Shown piece by piece: positions 36,167 to 45,092 of a stretch of DNA of 64,000 bases. Location: assembly GCA_008501585.1 (NCBI GenBank), contig QQUN01000069.1, positions 41,862 to 105,861 of the forward strand. The letters are read 5' to 3'. Numbering within the stretch: the stretch's first letter is position 1; the number at the start of each line of letters is the position of its first letter. The translations under genes and the position numbers were made by a program. This DNA is from Pseudomonadota bacterium. Its GTDB lineage: Bacteria; Pseudomonadota; Gammaproteobacteria; Burkholderiales; Rhodocyclaceae. Below the pieces are notes generated by a model. The model had not been told where the DNA came from. It searched no databases and saw only the letters and a program-made list of their open reading frames with translations.

Positions 36167-37356
36167 GCGGGGGCGACCGATGCCGCGGCGTCGCGCCGCT
36201 CGACGGTCTTCAACACCACCAGCAAGACAGTGCCGACCACCATCACCCCGGCGGCCAGGTACAGCCCGCCGGCGTAGCTGCCCAGGCGGGTGGCGATCCA
36301 GCCGGTGATGGCTGGTGCGACGATCTGCGCCACGCCGTACGAGAGCGTCATCTTGCCCATCATCTTGGCCGGGCGGGTCGGGTAGTAGCGACCGGCCATG
36401 GTCAGCACCAGACTCACCATGCCGATGAAGGTGCCACCGAACAGGATGGCCCCGGCCATCGCAGGCACCAGCCCGCCGGCCACCACCGGCAGCACGATGC
36501 CGACAATCTGCAGCGCCGAGGCGAGGATCAGTGCGTTGAGGTCGCCGGTGCGCCGGGCGATCAGGTCCCACACCATGCACGAGGGGGCGCCCGCCACGCC
36601 GATGGTGAGGAACACCAGCCAGCCGCGCCCGGCCAGGCCGGGGAGCTGGTCGATGATGGCGACGATGAAGGTCGCGCTGACCACATAGCCCACACCGGCG
36701 CAAAAGTAGGCGGCCATGAACAGGCGCATGAAGGCCGGGCTCGGCGGCGCGTCAATCAGCTTCTGGCCGGTCTTGGTGACCGCGCTGCTGTCGGGCGGCG
36801 GCAGCCAGCGCAGCGCCGGCACCAGCAGCACGAAGCCGATGGCGGTGAAGGCGAACCATTGTTCGCGCCAGTCAAAAAAGTGGCTCATCAGCGCCACCGC
36901 CGCCGAACAGCCGGCGATGCCCAGGCCGATGCCGGCGAAGTGGATGCCCAATTCGCTGCGGTGGTTGTGGCGGATCAGCCAGTTGAGGATCAGCCCGGTG
37001 CCCAGCAGCATGCCGGCCGCACTCGACAGCCCGGCGATGAAGCGCGAGACGGCCCACACGGTGACATTGGTGCTCAGCCCCATCATCACGGTGCTGAGGA
37101 TGGCGACCACCAGGCCGATGCGGTAGAGGCGGTCCTTGAGGACCAGGTCGCTGATCAGCGAGGCGATTAGCGCGCCCGAGAGGTAGCCGGCGTAGTTGAT
37201 GGCCGCCAGCCAGCCAGCCTCGGCCACGCCCAGTCCGGCCTGCGCCTGCATTAGCGGCAGCAGGGGCGTATAGGCAAAGCGGGCGACGCCCAGCGCCAGC
37301 AGCAGACTGAAGATGCCGGCACTGAGGACCTGGAGGCGTTCGCGTTGTTCGGTCAT
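36163..37356 (-). CDS. YbfB/YjiJ family MFS transporter
   Basis: The 397-residue transporter has about 12 helices. Family motifs include LALGVARFAYTPLLPLMQAQ and AGWLAAINYAGYLSGALIAS near the N-terminus and MGKMTLSYGVAQIVAPAITG near the C-terminus. Substrates of this family are generally unknown. The ATG at 37356 gives MTEQRERLQVL; upstream residues lack a start context. Divergent from a LysR regulator that probably controls it. Confidence 0.88.
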   Translation of the reverse strand: MTEQRERLQVLSAGIFSLLLALGVARFAYTPLLPLMQAQAGLGVAEAGWLAAINYAGYLSGALIASLISDLVLKDRLYRIGLVVAILSTVMMGLSTNVTVWAVSRFIAGLSSAAGMLLGTGLILNWLIRHNHRSELGIHFAGIGLGIAGCSAAVALMSHFFDWREQWFAFTAIGFVLLVPALRWLPPPDSSAVTKTGQKLIDAPPSPAFMRLFMAAYFCAGVGYVVSATFIVAIIDQLPGLAGRGWLVFLTIGVAGAPSCMVWDLIARRTGDLNALILASALQIVGIVLPVVAGGLVPAMAGAILFGGTFIGMVSLVLTMAGRYYPTRPAKMMGKMTLSYGVAQIVAPAITGWIATRLGSYAGGLYLAAGVMVVGTVLLVVLKTVERRDAAASVAPA

Positions 37357-37403
37357 TGGGGGCGGATTTTTTGTGTTTGGTGGACGCACGATAAACAAGC
37401 TAA

Positions 37404-37415
37404 TGTATCAATACA
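37404..37415. promoter_or_regulatory. LysR-type operator candidate
   Basis: TGTAT-CA-ATACA is a perfect palindrome in the 103-bp divergent region between the MFS gene and the LysR gene, within an AT-rich patch. LysR regulators typically bind such interrupted dyads with T-N11-A symmetry. Confidence 0.5.
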
Positions 37416-37459
37416 AATGATTTGTTGAGAACGGTTTGTTCTCTATCGGAGATATGGCT

Positions 37460-38326
37460 ATGGAGCTGGTCGCCCTGCGCACGTTTCAGACGGTGGTCGA
37501 GGAGGGCGGCGTGCTGGCCGCCTCACGCAAGCTCAACACGGTGCAGTCCAATGTGACCGGCCGTATCCGCCGGCTGGAGGAAGAACTCGGGGTAGAGCTG
37601 TTTTTCCGCAAGGGGCGCGGGCTGGAGCTGGCGCCCTCGGGCCGGGTGCTGCTGGCCTATGCGCGCCGCCTGCTGCAGCTCGAACGCCAGACCGCCGCCG
37701 CGGTGCGCCAGATTGGCGAGGGCAGCGGCGAGTTGCGCATCGGCACGATGGAGACCTTCGCCGCGCTGCACCTGCCGCGCGCGCTCAAGGCGGTACGCGC
37801 CCGGCACCCGATGCTGGAACTGCGTGTGCGCACCAATACCAGCGCGGCGCTGGCCGAGGCGGTGCTCGACCACAAACTCGACTGCGCCTTTGTTGCCGGG
37901 CCGGTGACGCATCCGTCGCTACACTTCGACGAGCTGGTGGTCGAGGAGCTGGTGCAGGTGTCGGCACCGGGCATCAGCCCGGTCACCCATCCGCTGATCT
38001 TTTTCCGCGAGGGCTGCGCCTACCGCACCCGGGCGCTGACCTGGCAGCGCGCAATCGGCCACGCGGTGGCCGACGCGATGGAGTTCGGCACGCTGGAGGG
38101 CATTCTCGGTTGCGTGTCGGTCGGGCTGGGCTGGACGCTGATGCCGCGAGCGGTGGTGGAGCAGTCCGGCCATGCCGATGATCTGGTGCTCGAAGCGCTG
38201 CCCGACGATGTCGGCCGCGTGCCCACCGGCATGATCACCCTGCGCGATGCGCCGCCGATGGTGGCGTTCAAGACGCTGGCGGAGGCGATCAGGCGTGCCG
38301 ATCAGGGGGTGCCGCTCAAGGCCTGA
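37460..38326 (+). CDS. LysR family transcriptional regulator
   Basis: The 288-residue protein has an N-terminal winged helix (ALRTFQTVVEEGGVLAASRK, VQSNVTGRIRRLEEELGVEL-FFRKGRGLELAPSG) and a C-terminal periplasmic-binding-like effector domain (IGTMETFAALHLPRAL). The ATG at 37460 is 8 bp after GGAG; the ATG at 37454 is too near. It is divergent from the MFS transporter, its probable target. Its 3' end overlaps fliR by 25 bp tail-to-tail. Confidence 0.9.
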   Translation: MELVALRTFQTVVEEGGVLAASRKLNTVQSNVTGRIRRLEEELGVELFFRKGRGLELAPSGRVLLAYARRLLQLERQTAAAVRQIGEGSGELRIGTMETFAALHLPRALKAVRARHPMLELRVRTNTSAALAEAVLDHKLDCAFVAGPVTHPSLHFDELVVEELVQVSAPGISPVTHPLIFFREGCAYRTRALTWQRAIGHAVADAMEFGTLEGILGCVSVGLGWTLMPRAVVEQSGHADDLVLEALPDDVGRVPTGMITLRDAPPMVAFKTLAEAIRRADQGVPLKA

Positions 38327-39093
38327 ACCACCACCGCGATGGCCTCGAAGCCCTGTTCGTAGAAGTGCATCATCACCGGGCCGAAGGCGTCGAGCGAGAG
38401 CAGGAGCACGACGAAGCCGGCCGACATGGTGATCGGGAAACCGACCGCGAAGAGGTTGATCTGCGGCGCCGCGCGGGTGAGCACACCCATGGCGATGTTG
38501 GTGATGAGCAGCGCCGCGACCAGCGGCAGGGCCAGCAGCAGGCCGGCCGCGAAGAGCAGGGCGCCGGTGCCGGCCGCCTCGCGCCAGCCGATGGCGGCGA
38601 AGGGCTCGGGGCGGATGGGCAGCCATTCGAAGCTGCGCACCACCACCTCGATCATCATCAGGTGGCCATTGAAGGCGAGGAACAGCAAGGAGGCGAGCAG
38701 GCCCATGAACTCGGCCAGCACGCCGGTCTGACCGCCCGATTGGGGGTCGAAGAAGGTCGCGAACGACAAACCCATCTGCAGCCCGATCAGCTCGCCGGCC
38801 ACGTCGACCGCGGCGAACACCAGGCGCATCACGAAACCGATCACCACGCCGATCAGGATCTGCTGCACGAACACCGCCAGGCCGATGCCGGAGCCGGGGT
38901 CGATGGCCGGCAGCGGCGGCAGCGCGGGCAGGATGGCCATGGCCGCGGCCAGGCCCACGGCCAGGCGGATGCGCACCGGCACCGCGCCGTTGCTGAACAG
39001 CGGCGCGGACGAGATCATGCCGAGAATGCGCGCGAGCGGCAGCATCAGCCCGGCAACCCAGGCATTGAGCTCGGCGCTGGTGACTTCGAGCAT
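38302..39093 (-). CDS. fliR: flagellar type III export protein FliR
   Basis: The 263-residue membrane protein of the export gate (FliPQR channel) has about six helices and typical motifs (PLARILGMISSAPLFSNGAV, IGLQMGLSFATFFDPQSGGQ, GVLTRAAPQINLFAVGFPIT). The start at 39093 follows fliQ by 8 bp. Last gene of fliOPQR; flhB is not seen downstream. Confidence 0.96.
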   Translation of the reverse strand: MLEVTSAELNAWVAGLMLPLARILGMISSAPLFSNGAVPVRIRLAVGLAAAMAILPALPPLPAIDPGSGIGLAVFVQQILIGVVIGFVMRLVFAAVDVAGELIGLQMGLSFATFFDPQSGGQTGVLAEFMGLLASLLFLAFNGHLMMIEVVVRSFEWLPIRPEPFAAIGWREAAGTGALLFAAGLLLALPLVAALLITNIAMGVLTRAAPQINLFAVGFPITMSAGFVVLLLSLDAFGPVMMHFYEQGFEAIAVVVQALSGTP

Positions 39094-39101
39094 CGACGAC
39101 G

Positions 39102-39371
39102 CTAGCCGATGACGGTGGGGATCGACTCGAACATGCGGATCATGAAGTCGGTCAGCAGGGTGATCATCCACGGGCCGGCGAGGATCAGCGTGACGAAGAT
39201 GGCGATCACCTTGGGCACGAAGGAGAGGGTCATCTCGTTGATCTGGGTGGCGGCCTGGAAAATGCTCACCAGCAGGCCGGTGACCAGCGCGGCGATGAAC
39301 AGCGGCGCGGCGACGAGCAGGGTGACTTCGACCGCCTGGCGGCCGATGTCGATGACGGTTGCCGGGGTCAT
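39102..39371 (-). CDS. fliQ: flagellar type III export protein FliQ
   Basis: The 89-residue protein has two membrane helices and the family pattern (VIDIGRQAVEVTLLVAAPLF, VSIFQAATQINEMTLSFVPK). It is a component of the FliP5Q4R1 export channel. Confidence 0.97.
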   Translation of the reverse strand: MTPATVIDIGRQAVEVTLLVAAPLFIAALVTGLLVSIFQAATQINEMTLSFVPKVIAIFVTLILAGPWMITLLTDFMIRMFESIPTVIG

Positions 39372-39399
39372 GGACGGGCTCCGGAGAAAGGGGTGGGGC

Positions 39400-40146
39400 T
39401 CATGGCACGAAGCTCTGCACGAGGGAGCCGATCAGCAGCGTCCAGCCGTCGACCAGCACGAAGAGCATGATCTTGAACGGCAGCGAGACGATCACCGGCG
39501 ACATCATCATCATGCCCATCGACATCAGCACCGAGGCGACCACCATGTCGATGATCAGGAAGGGGATGAACACGATGAAACCGATCTGGAACGCGGTCTT
39601 CAGCTCCGAGGTGACAAAGGCCGGCACCAGTACCTTCATCGGCAGGTCGGCGGCCGAATCCACCTTGGGCGTGTCGGCCAGCTGCGAGAACAGGTTCAGG
39701 TCCGGCTCGCGCACCTGGCGCAGCATGAAGTCCTTGACCGGTGCGGCGGCACGGTTGGCCGCTTCGTCCAGCTCGATGGTGCCGGCGGTCAGCGGCAGGT
39801 AGGCGTCGGTATAGACCTTCTCGATCACCGGCGACATGATGAAGAAGCTGAGGAACAGCGCCAGGCCGACCAGGATCTGGTTGGGCGGCGAGGTCTGGGT
39901 GCCCAGCGCATGGCGCAGCAGCGAGAAGACGATGATGATGCGGGTGAAGCTGGTCATCATCAGCACCACCGCCGGCAGGAAGGTCAGCGAGGTGAGCAGC
40001 ACCAGCGTCTGCACGCTGAGGCTGTAGGTGGTGCCGCCGCCGGCGGTGGGCGTGCCGGTGATGGCCGGCACCGCCTGGGCCAGGGCGAGGCCGGGCAGCA
40101 GGGTCAGGGCGAGTGTGGCGAGGAGGCGAAGGCGGCGCGGGATCAT
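39400..40146 (-). CDS. fliP: flagellar type III export protein FliP
   Basis: The 248-residue protein has a cleavable signal peptide ([13 protein letters not shown]) and FliP signatures: [40 protein letters not shown], and C-terminal [20 protein letters not shown] followed by [13 protein letters not shown]. It forms the core of the export channel. Overlaps the end of fliO by 4 bp (ATGA). Confidence 0.97.
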   Translation of the reverse strand: MIPRRLRLLATLALTLLPGLALAQAVPAITGTPTAGGGTTYSLSVQTLVLLTSLTFLPAVVLMMTSFTRIIIVFSLLRHALGTQTSPPNQILVGLALFLSFFIMSPVIEKVYTDAYLPLTAGTIELDEAANRAAAPVKDFMLRQVREPDLNLFSQLADTPKVDSAADLPMKVLVPAFVTSELKTAFQIGFIVFIPFLIIDMVVASVLMSMGMMMMSPVIVSLPFKIMLFVLVDGWTLLIGSLVQSFVP

Positions 40147-40574
40147 GACTTGCGCGTCTCCATCAGCGTCTTGAGCCGGGCGGCAAAGCCGGTGGTGTCC
40201 GGGGTGTCGGCGGCGCCAGCGGGCGGGAGGGCGAGCGCGGCCGGATCGACGGTGTGCAGCATGTTGACCCGGCCCGGGGCGACGCCGAGCACCAGCACCT
40301 GGTCGGCCACTTCCACCAGCACCACGCGCTCGCGCGGGCCCACCGGTGCGGCGCCGAGCACCTTCAGCCCGCGGGCGCTGCCGCGCGGGGCGCCGAGGCG
40401 CTTGAGCAGCCACAGGCAGACCAGCAGCACGCCGACCACGACCACCAGGCCAAAGGCCATCTGCCCCAGGCTGCCGGCCAGCGTACTGCCGGCCGCCGGT
40501 GCGGGCGTCGGCGCGTCGGCCGCGCGGCCGGCCAGCGGCAGGCACATCAGGATCCACAACACACTTCGCAACAT
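40143..40574 (-). CDS. fliO: flagellar export assembly protein FliO
   Basis: The 143-residue protein has a signal sequence or N-terminal helix, one membrane helix ([20 protein letters not shown]) and the FliO cytoplasmic domain ([20 protein letters not shown]). It stabilises FliP assembly. It is the first gene of this minus-strand block; its normal upstream neighbour fliN lies 13.7 kb away. Confidence 0.92.
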   Translation of the reverse strand: MLRSVLWILMCLPLAGRAADAPTPAPAAGSTLAGSLGQMAFGLVVVVGVLLVCLWLLKRLGAPRGSARGLKVLGAAPVGPRERVVLVEVADQVLVLGVAPGRVNMLHTVDPAALALPPAGAADTPDTTGFAARLKTLMETRKS

Positions 40575-40647
40575 CGCGCGCCTCGGGGCGGTTCAGGGAC
40601 ACGCTGGCAGAGTAGCCCGGGGCGGGGCAAGTTCAGGGCGCGATAAG

Positions 40648-40664
40648 GCGGCAAAAATTGCCGC
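40648..40664. promoter_or_regulatory. 17-bp palindrome shared by flagellar control regions (fliO copy)
   Basis: GCGGCAA-AAA-TTGCCGC is perfect in both arms, 74 bp before the fliO start codon, flanked by AT-containing arms. Matches the copies at 14379-14395 and 63306-63322. Confidence 0.5.
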
Positions 40665-40687
40665 TATTCCGCCCCGGTGGCGAGGTG

Positions 40688-41242
40688 TTATCTGGCGGGG
40701 GCGTCGAAACAGGCACGGAGCAGCGCCTGCATTTTCTCGGCGCCGAGCTCCTCGACGAGGGCGATGTTGCGCGCCGGAATCTGGTCGGGGTCGGGGTAGT
40801 TCTCCACCGCCCGCGCTAGGCTGTCTTCGCGGATCAGGTGCAGCAGCGGATAGGGCGAGCGGTTGGTGGTGTTCTCGACGTCGTCCGGCTCGGTGCCGCC
40901 GAACTGGTAGTCCGGATGAAAGCTGGCGACCTGGAAGCTGCCGCGATAGCCGAGCTGCTTGAGCATGCTCGGCGTGTGGTTGATGAACTGGTTGTAGTCG
41001 AAGAAGTCCTGCAGCACATGCGGATGGATCAGCAGGGTGGTTTCGATGGCCTCGTTGTCGGCCATCAACGCCAGCTCTGCCTCCAGGTCCATGCGCAGCT
41101 GCTCGTCGGTCGTCGCTTCGGAAACAAAGAAGCGGACCCGGTTCTTGACCAGCTCCCGCTTGGCGAAGGGACAGAGGTTGAGCCCGATGACCAGGGTCTC
41201 CAGCCAGTGGCGGACGGGGGCGATGTAGTGGTCGTGATTCAT
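40688..41242 (-). CDS. DUF1415 family protein
   Basis: The 184-residue protein shows the DUF1415 pattern (VIGLNLCPFAKRELVKNRVR, DFFDYNQFINHTPSMLKQLG, FQVASFHPDYQFGGTEPDDV, ENTTNRSPYPLLHLIREDSL). Function unknown. It is cytoplasmic and 113 bp from fliO in the same direction; divergent from the phasin gene. Confidence 0.88.
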   Translation of the reverse strand: MNHDHYIAPVRHWLETLVIGLNLCPFAKRELVKNRVRFFVSEATTDEQLRMDLEAELALMADNEAIETTLLIHPHVLQDFFDYNQFINHTPSMLKQLGYRGSFQVASFHPDYQFGGTEPDDVENTTNRSPYPLLHLIREDSLARAVENYPDPDQIPARNIALVEELGAEKMQALLRACFDAPAR

Positions 41243-41399
41243 GTGTAGAGCCTCGGGAGCGCCCCGTCATGACGGTGCAACATGATGGCGGACAATGGTT
41301 GTCGTGTGCCGGCGCGTGGGGGATCAGGGTAACAAAACCGGCGCAGGGCGTTCGCCGGATGTGCTGCGGGGGCAGACTGCATCGCCAGGCGGCGATGAA

Positions 41400-41414
41400 T
41401 TGTGCAGTGCACAA
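41400..41414. promoter_or_regulatory. operator-like palindrome before phasin (PhaR-type candidate)
   Basis: TTGTGCA-G-TGCACAA is a perfect 15-bp inverted repeat ending 5 bp upstream of the -35 box of the phasin promoter. TGCA-rich dyads are bound by PhaR repressors in PHB-accumulating bacteria, so this is a good PhaR site candidate (inference). Confidence 0.55.
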
Positions 41415-41419
41415 AATCC

Positions 41420-41447
41420 TTGACAGCACCCTGTAAACGCCTATAAT
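41420..41447 (+). promoter_or_regulatory. sigma-70 promoter for the phasin gene
   Basis: TTGACA (41420-41425) and TATAAT (41442-41447) are both perfect consensus hexamers with a 16-bp spacer. Such a strong promoter suits an abundant granule protein. Confidence 0.85.
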
Positions 41448-41537
41448 CCAAACCATGCTGCACCGCAACATGAAAGGCATCAGCAACGCCACACAGCGGT
41501 CTTCGATTTTTAGTCAATCTCACCAAGGAAATTCACC

Positions 41538-42077
41538 ATGACCAAGTTCACCACCCCCGAGCAGTTCGCCGACGCCAGCAAAGCCGGTCTGGAAGCCCTG
41601 CTGTCGCAGGCCACCACCGCCTTCTCCCGCGCCGAGCGCCTCGCTGCCCTGAACCTCAACACCAGCCGCGCCATGCTCGAAGACGGCGCCCTGAACACCA
41701 AGGCCATCCTGGCTGTGAAGGACCCGCAGGAGCTGGTCAAGCTGCAGTCGTCGCTGGCCAAGCCGATGGTCGACAAGGCCGTGGCCTACGCCCGCAGCGT
41801 GTATGAGATCGCCAGCGAAGGCCAGAACGAGCTGACCCAGGCTTTCGAGTCGCAGATCGCCGAAATGAACAAGGCCTTCGGCGCCGCCCTGGCCCAGGCC
41901 GAGAAGTCGGCTCCGGCCGGTTCCGAGGCCCTGTTTGCTGCCGCCAAGCAGTCGATGGCTGCCGCCTCCAGCGCCTACGACACCATGAGCAAGGCCGCCA
42001 AGCAGGCGACCGAGCTGGCCGAAGCCAACGTGGCTGCCGCCACCCAGGCAACGGTCAAGGCCGTCAGCGGCAAGTAA
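41538..42077 (+). CDS. phasin (PHA granule-associated protein)
   Basis: The 179-residue, Ala-rich, almost entirely helical protein has the phasin pattern (TPEQFADASKAGLEALLSQA, FSRAERLAALNLNTSRAMLE, VKDPQELVKLQSSLAKPMVD). It coats polyhydroxybutyrate granules. Codon use is strongly optimised and it sits between a consensus promoter and a strong terminator, indicating high expression. Confidence 0.92.
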   Translation: MTKFTTPEQFADASKAGLEALLSQATTAFSRAERLAALNLNTSRAMLEDGALNTKAILAVKDPQELVKLQSSLAKPMVDKAVAYARSVYEIASEGQNELTQAFESQIAEMNKAFGAALAQAEKSAPAGSEALFAAAKQSMAAASSAYDTMSKAAKQATELAEANVAAATQATVKAVSGK

Positions 42078-42131
42078 TGCATGCGGTGTCCGGTTCGACT
42101 GCGGTCGAGCCGGCCCGGCGCTTCGGCGCAG

Positions 42132-42166
42132 ATGCCGCCCGGTGCAAACCGGGCGGCATTTTTTTT
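42132..42166 (+). terminator. strong terminator after phasin
   Basis: A 12-bp perfect stem ATGCCGCCCGGT / ACCGGGCGGCAT with GCAA tetraloop (42132-42159) runs into eight T. Confidence 0.93.
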
Positions 42167-42250
42167 GCGGGTCGCTCCAGTGCATGCTGGCATGTCGTTG
42201 TAATGAAGCGGCGCTAGGCTGGTGCGACCATGCCACACCGGGAGACCGCC

Positions 42251-42757
42251 ATGATTGCGCAACACCTGATCCGCCAGCACCACACCGAATCGCTCGACCA
42301 CCTCCACGCCGCCGGCCAGCTGGCCGTCGATACCGTGTCACGCCTCACCGAACTGTCGCTGCGCCATCTGCGCGGCAGCGCCAGCATTCACGGGACGCGG
42401 GCCCACGCCGTCACGGCCGGCGAGCAACCGACGCCGGTGGATGTGGACGCCGCCATGTCGACGCTCAAGGCGTCCATGCATGTGCTCACCGAGAGCTATG
42501 CTCAGTGGGTCAAGCTCGTCGAGGCGCAGTTGCAGCTGGTTCAGCGCACCACCCATGCCACGTTGGAAGACCTGCAGCGCTGGACGCCGGCGGGCACGGA
42601 ATTTACGGTGGAGGCCGCCGAGTGGATGGCCGATGCGGCTGAATCGGCCGCTGAACTGGTCGCCGATACCAGCGTCGCCGTGGTCGAGTCGGTGGATGCG
42701 CAGGCCGCGCCCGCACCGCGCCGCACCCGTCGGACGACGGCCCAGAAAGCCGGCTGA
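42251..42757 (+). CDS. phasin-like protein
   Basis: The 168-residue, helical, Ala-rich protein has amphipathic segments (TVSRLTELSLRHLRGSASIH, LKASMHVLTESYAQWVKLVE) and a C-terminal Ala/Pro/Arg tail (PAPRRTRRTTAQKAG) like those of phasin-family proteins. Tandem placement after a typical phasin supports this. The start at 42251 follows GGGAG. Sequence similarity to the first phasin is low, so the family call is tentative. Confidence 0.6.
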   Translation: MIAQHLIRQHHTESLDHLHAAGQLAVDTVSRLTELSLRHLRGSASIHGTRAHAVTAGEQPTPVDVDAAMSTLKASMHVLTESYAQWVKLVEAQLQLVQRTTHATLEDLQRWTPAGTEFTVEAAEWMADAAESAAELVADTSVAVVESVDAQAAPAPRRTRRTTAQKAG

Positions 42758-42824
42758 ACGGTACCGGGGCGGCACGCAACGTGCGCCGTGTGGCGCGCTT
42801 TGCCGTGCGCGGTGCCGGCCGTGT

Positions 42825-44165
42825 TCAGTCGTCGGTGGTTGAGGCCGGGCCGCGCACGATGCCGGGTGGCAGGGTTTTGACATGCAGGTCGCGCTGCGGA
42901 TACGGAATGGTGATGCCGGCAGCCTTGAACAGGCGCCAGATCGCCAGGTTCACGTCGGTGCGTACATTGCCGATGCCGTTTTCCGGATCGCTGATCCAGA
43001 TGCGCAGTTCGAGCTGGATGCCACTGTCGGCAAATTCGAGCATGCGCGCGGTGGGGACCGGGTCGGCGAGGATGCGCGGCGAGGCCTTGGCGGCTTCCAT
43101 CAGCAGGGCCATGGCCTGCTCGGGGTCGTCGTCGTAGCTGATCTGCACCGGGATGCGCACCCGCGTGTTGGGGTCGGTGTAGCTCCAGTTCACCACCTCG
43201 GAGGTGATCAGGTTCTCGTTGGGGATCAGCCGCTCGACACCGTCGCGGTCGCGCACCACCACATAGCGGGCGCGCAGCTCCTGCACCCAGCCGAACTTGG
43301 CATCGTTGCCGCCGACGGAGATCACATCGCCGGGTTTGATCGAGCGGTCGAGCACCAGAATGAAGCCGCTGATGAAGTTGCTGGTGATCCGTTGCAGGCC
43401 GAAGCCGATGCCCACGCCCAGCGCACCGCCGAAGACGGTGAGCGTGGTCAGGTCGATGCCGACCGCGTCGATGGCCAGAAAAATGGCCAGCGCGATCAGA
43501 AAGAACTTGCTGAACTTGCCAAAGGCGACCTGCAGCGAGGGGTTCATGTGCGCCGAGGCGCGCATGCGCCGCTCGATCACACCCGAGATCCAGAAGGCCA
43601 GCGTGAGCAGCAGGGCGATCAGCGCGACCAGCTTGATCGATGACAGCACCGAGACGCGCGAACTGCCGATGTTGATGGCCAGGTCGTCCAGCCCTTGCTG
43701 CACCGCCGGCAGCCAGCCCACCAGATGCAGCGCCACCATCGTCCAGATGCCGGTGACGATGATGTTCTCCCACGCCTTGAGTGCCGGCGTGGCCCGAAAG
43801 CCCTTGCGCAGCAGATAGACCACCAGGCGGATGGTGGCCAGCGACAGCAACAGGGGCACGGCGGCATCGAGCACGCCGGTGGGGGCCGCCAGCGTCCGGA
43901 ACGCCGCACGGCCAATCAATACCGCCACCAGGGCCATGACCGGCCACATCACACGCTGCACCGCGCGCAGCGCCAGCCGGCGCAGGTCGTCGGGCGGGTA
44001 ACGGTCGCAGCGCTCGCGCAGGCCGGTCTTGAACAGGCGGTGCAGCAGCCAGGTGCCGACGCCGGCGAGCAGGACGAAGCCGAGTTCGTACAGCACGGCG
44101 GGGCGGGTCATCGTGTCGAGCCATTGCGGCCACTGCGCCAGCAGCGTTTGAACGTCGGTCTCCAT
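42825..44165 (-). CDS. mechanosensitive ion channel, MscS family
   Basis: The 446-residue channel has five to six N-terminal membrane helices, then the MscS pore and beta domain (LTTLTVFGGALGVGIGFGLQ, RITSNFISGFILVLDRSIKP, GDVISVGGNDAKFGWVQELR) and a C-terminal alpha/beta domain (TDVNLAIWRLFKAAGITIPY-PQRD). It releases solutes on osmotic downshock. Open frame extends far upstream of 44165 but METDVQTLLAQ is the only sensible start. Confidence 0.92.
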   Translation of the reverse strand: METDVQTLLAQWPQWLDTMTRPAVLYELGFVLLAGVGTWLLHRLFKTGLRERCDRYPPDDLRRLALRAVQRVMWPVMALVAVLIGRAAFRTLAAPTGVLDAAVPLLLSLATIRLVVYLLRKGFRATPALKAWENIIVTGIWTMVALHLVGWLPAVQQGLDDLAINIGSSRVSVLSSIKLVALIALLLTLAFWISGVIERRMRASAHMNPSLQVAFGKFSKFFLIALAIFLAIDAVGIDLTTLTVFGGALGVGIGFGLQRITSNFISGFILVLDRSIKPGDVISVGGNDAKFGWVQELRARYVVVRDRDGVERLIPNENLITSEVVNWSYTDPNTRVRIPVQISYDDDPEQAMALLMEAAKASPRILADPVPTARMLEFADSGIQLELRIWISDPENGIGNVRTDVNLAIWRLFKAAGITIPYPQRDLHVKTLPPGIVRGPASTTDD

Positions 44166-44378
44166 GCGCGCGCTCGGTGGGGTGGAGCGTGCAGTGTATC
44201 GCGGCGCGGTGGCGGCGGACCGCGTCGCGGTACGCGGCAGTGCTCCATATCGCAACAGCTGCATCGTGACGATCCAGCCGGACGGCGATTTTCGCCCGGA
44301 AAACGCGCCATGTCTTGCGCGCACGGTCCTTGCTGCTGTCATGGTTTGCATGCCACCCACAGCAACGGAGGCCGACGA

Positions 44379-45092
44379 ATGAAGACCCACGACCTGCTCT
44401 GCGAAGCCCTGGAGATCCACCCGCCCTGGCAGATCGTCCGCTTGCGCAACGACCTCGGCAAACAGCAGCTCGATGTCTGGGTCGCACGCGAGTCGCCGCG
44501 GCGCGGATGGATCTTTGCTGCGCGGCAGGCACCACCGGGCGGGCCCGAGCGGATCTGGCGCCATATCAACGTCGGGCAGGCGCGCTGCCTGGTGCACGCC
44601 GTGCCCTCGCCCGAGCTGACCGACGCCGCGCCGCCGTGGGCCGGCGGTGACGACCAGGTTTTTACCCATGCGTTGACGCGGCAGATCGCCACTCACTTCA
44701 TGGAGGGGGTGAAGTTCCAGACCATCTGCAAGTTGCTCGACATCCCGGTGGGCGACCTGTGGCGGTTCAAGCACAACCTCGACAACGGCAAGATCGCGTT
44801 GTCCGGCCGGGAGGCGCTCATCGCCGACCGCGTGCAGGCGGCGGGTGATGTGCCCGACACCGACGACCCGGTCTGGCGCGCGCTGCTGGCCGGGACGCGG
44901 GAGATCGATATCCGGGTGCTCGGCCTGAAACTGTTGCTGACCAAGCTGCGCGGGCAGGTACAGCTGATCAGCGATCCGGAGGTGCGCCTGATGAAGGCGC
45001 ATGAGCTGCACCACTACTTCGTCCGCCACGCGCCCCAGCTGGCCCACGAGCTTGAGCAGATCCGGGCGGAGGTGCGGCATGACCTCCACTGA
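44379..45092 (+). CDS. uncharacterised protein resembling ISL3 transposase N-terminal region
   Basis: The 237-residue protein has no annotated function that I know. Residues ~55-130 (RIWRHINVGQARCLVHAVPS, APPWAGGDDQVFTHALTRQI, then the HTH-like VKFQTICKLLDIPVGDLWRF) echo the WRHLDL...vPWA...FT pattern of ISL3-family transposase N-termini. It lacks the zinc-finger cysteines and any DDE catalytic core, so it may be a domesticated DNA-binding protein. The C-terminal part is helical and charged. It overlaps the next gene by 14 bp, forming a tight pair. CGGAGG precedes the start. Confidence 0.55.
   Translation: MKTHDLLCEALEIHPPWQIVRLRNDLGKQQLDVWVARESPRRGWIFAARQAPPGGPERIWRHINVGQARCLVHAVPSPELTDAAPPWAGGDDQVFTHALTRQIATHFMEGVKFQTICKLLDIPVGDLWRFKHNLDNGKIALSGREALIADRVQAAGDVPDTDDPVWRALLAGTREIDIRVLGLKLLLTKLRGQVQLISDPEVRLMKAHELHHYFVRHAPQLAHELEQIRAEVRHDLH

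Noticed and set aside
40660..40685. sigma-54 promoter for fliO on the minus strand (GG-N10-GC within GGGCGGAATAGCGGCA)
   Set aside because: The spacing fits but -24 and -12 elements are poor and the start would fall within the palindrome; GC-rich DNA yields such matches by chance.
44379..45092. active ISL3 insertion sequence
   Set aside because: Only an N-terminal-like region is present, no DDE domain, no terminal inverted repeats or target duplication were seen around it.
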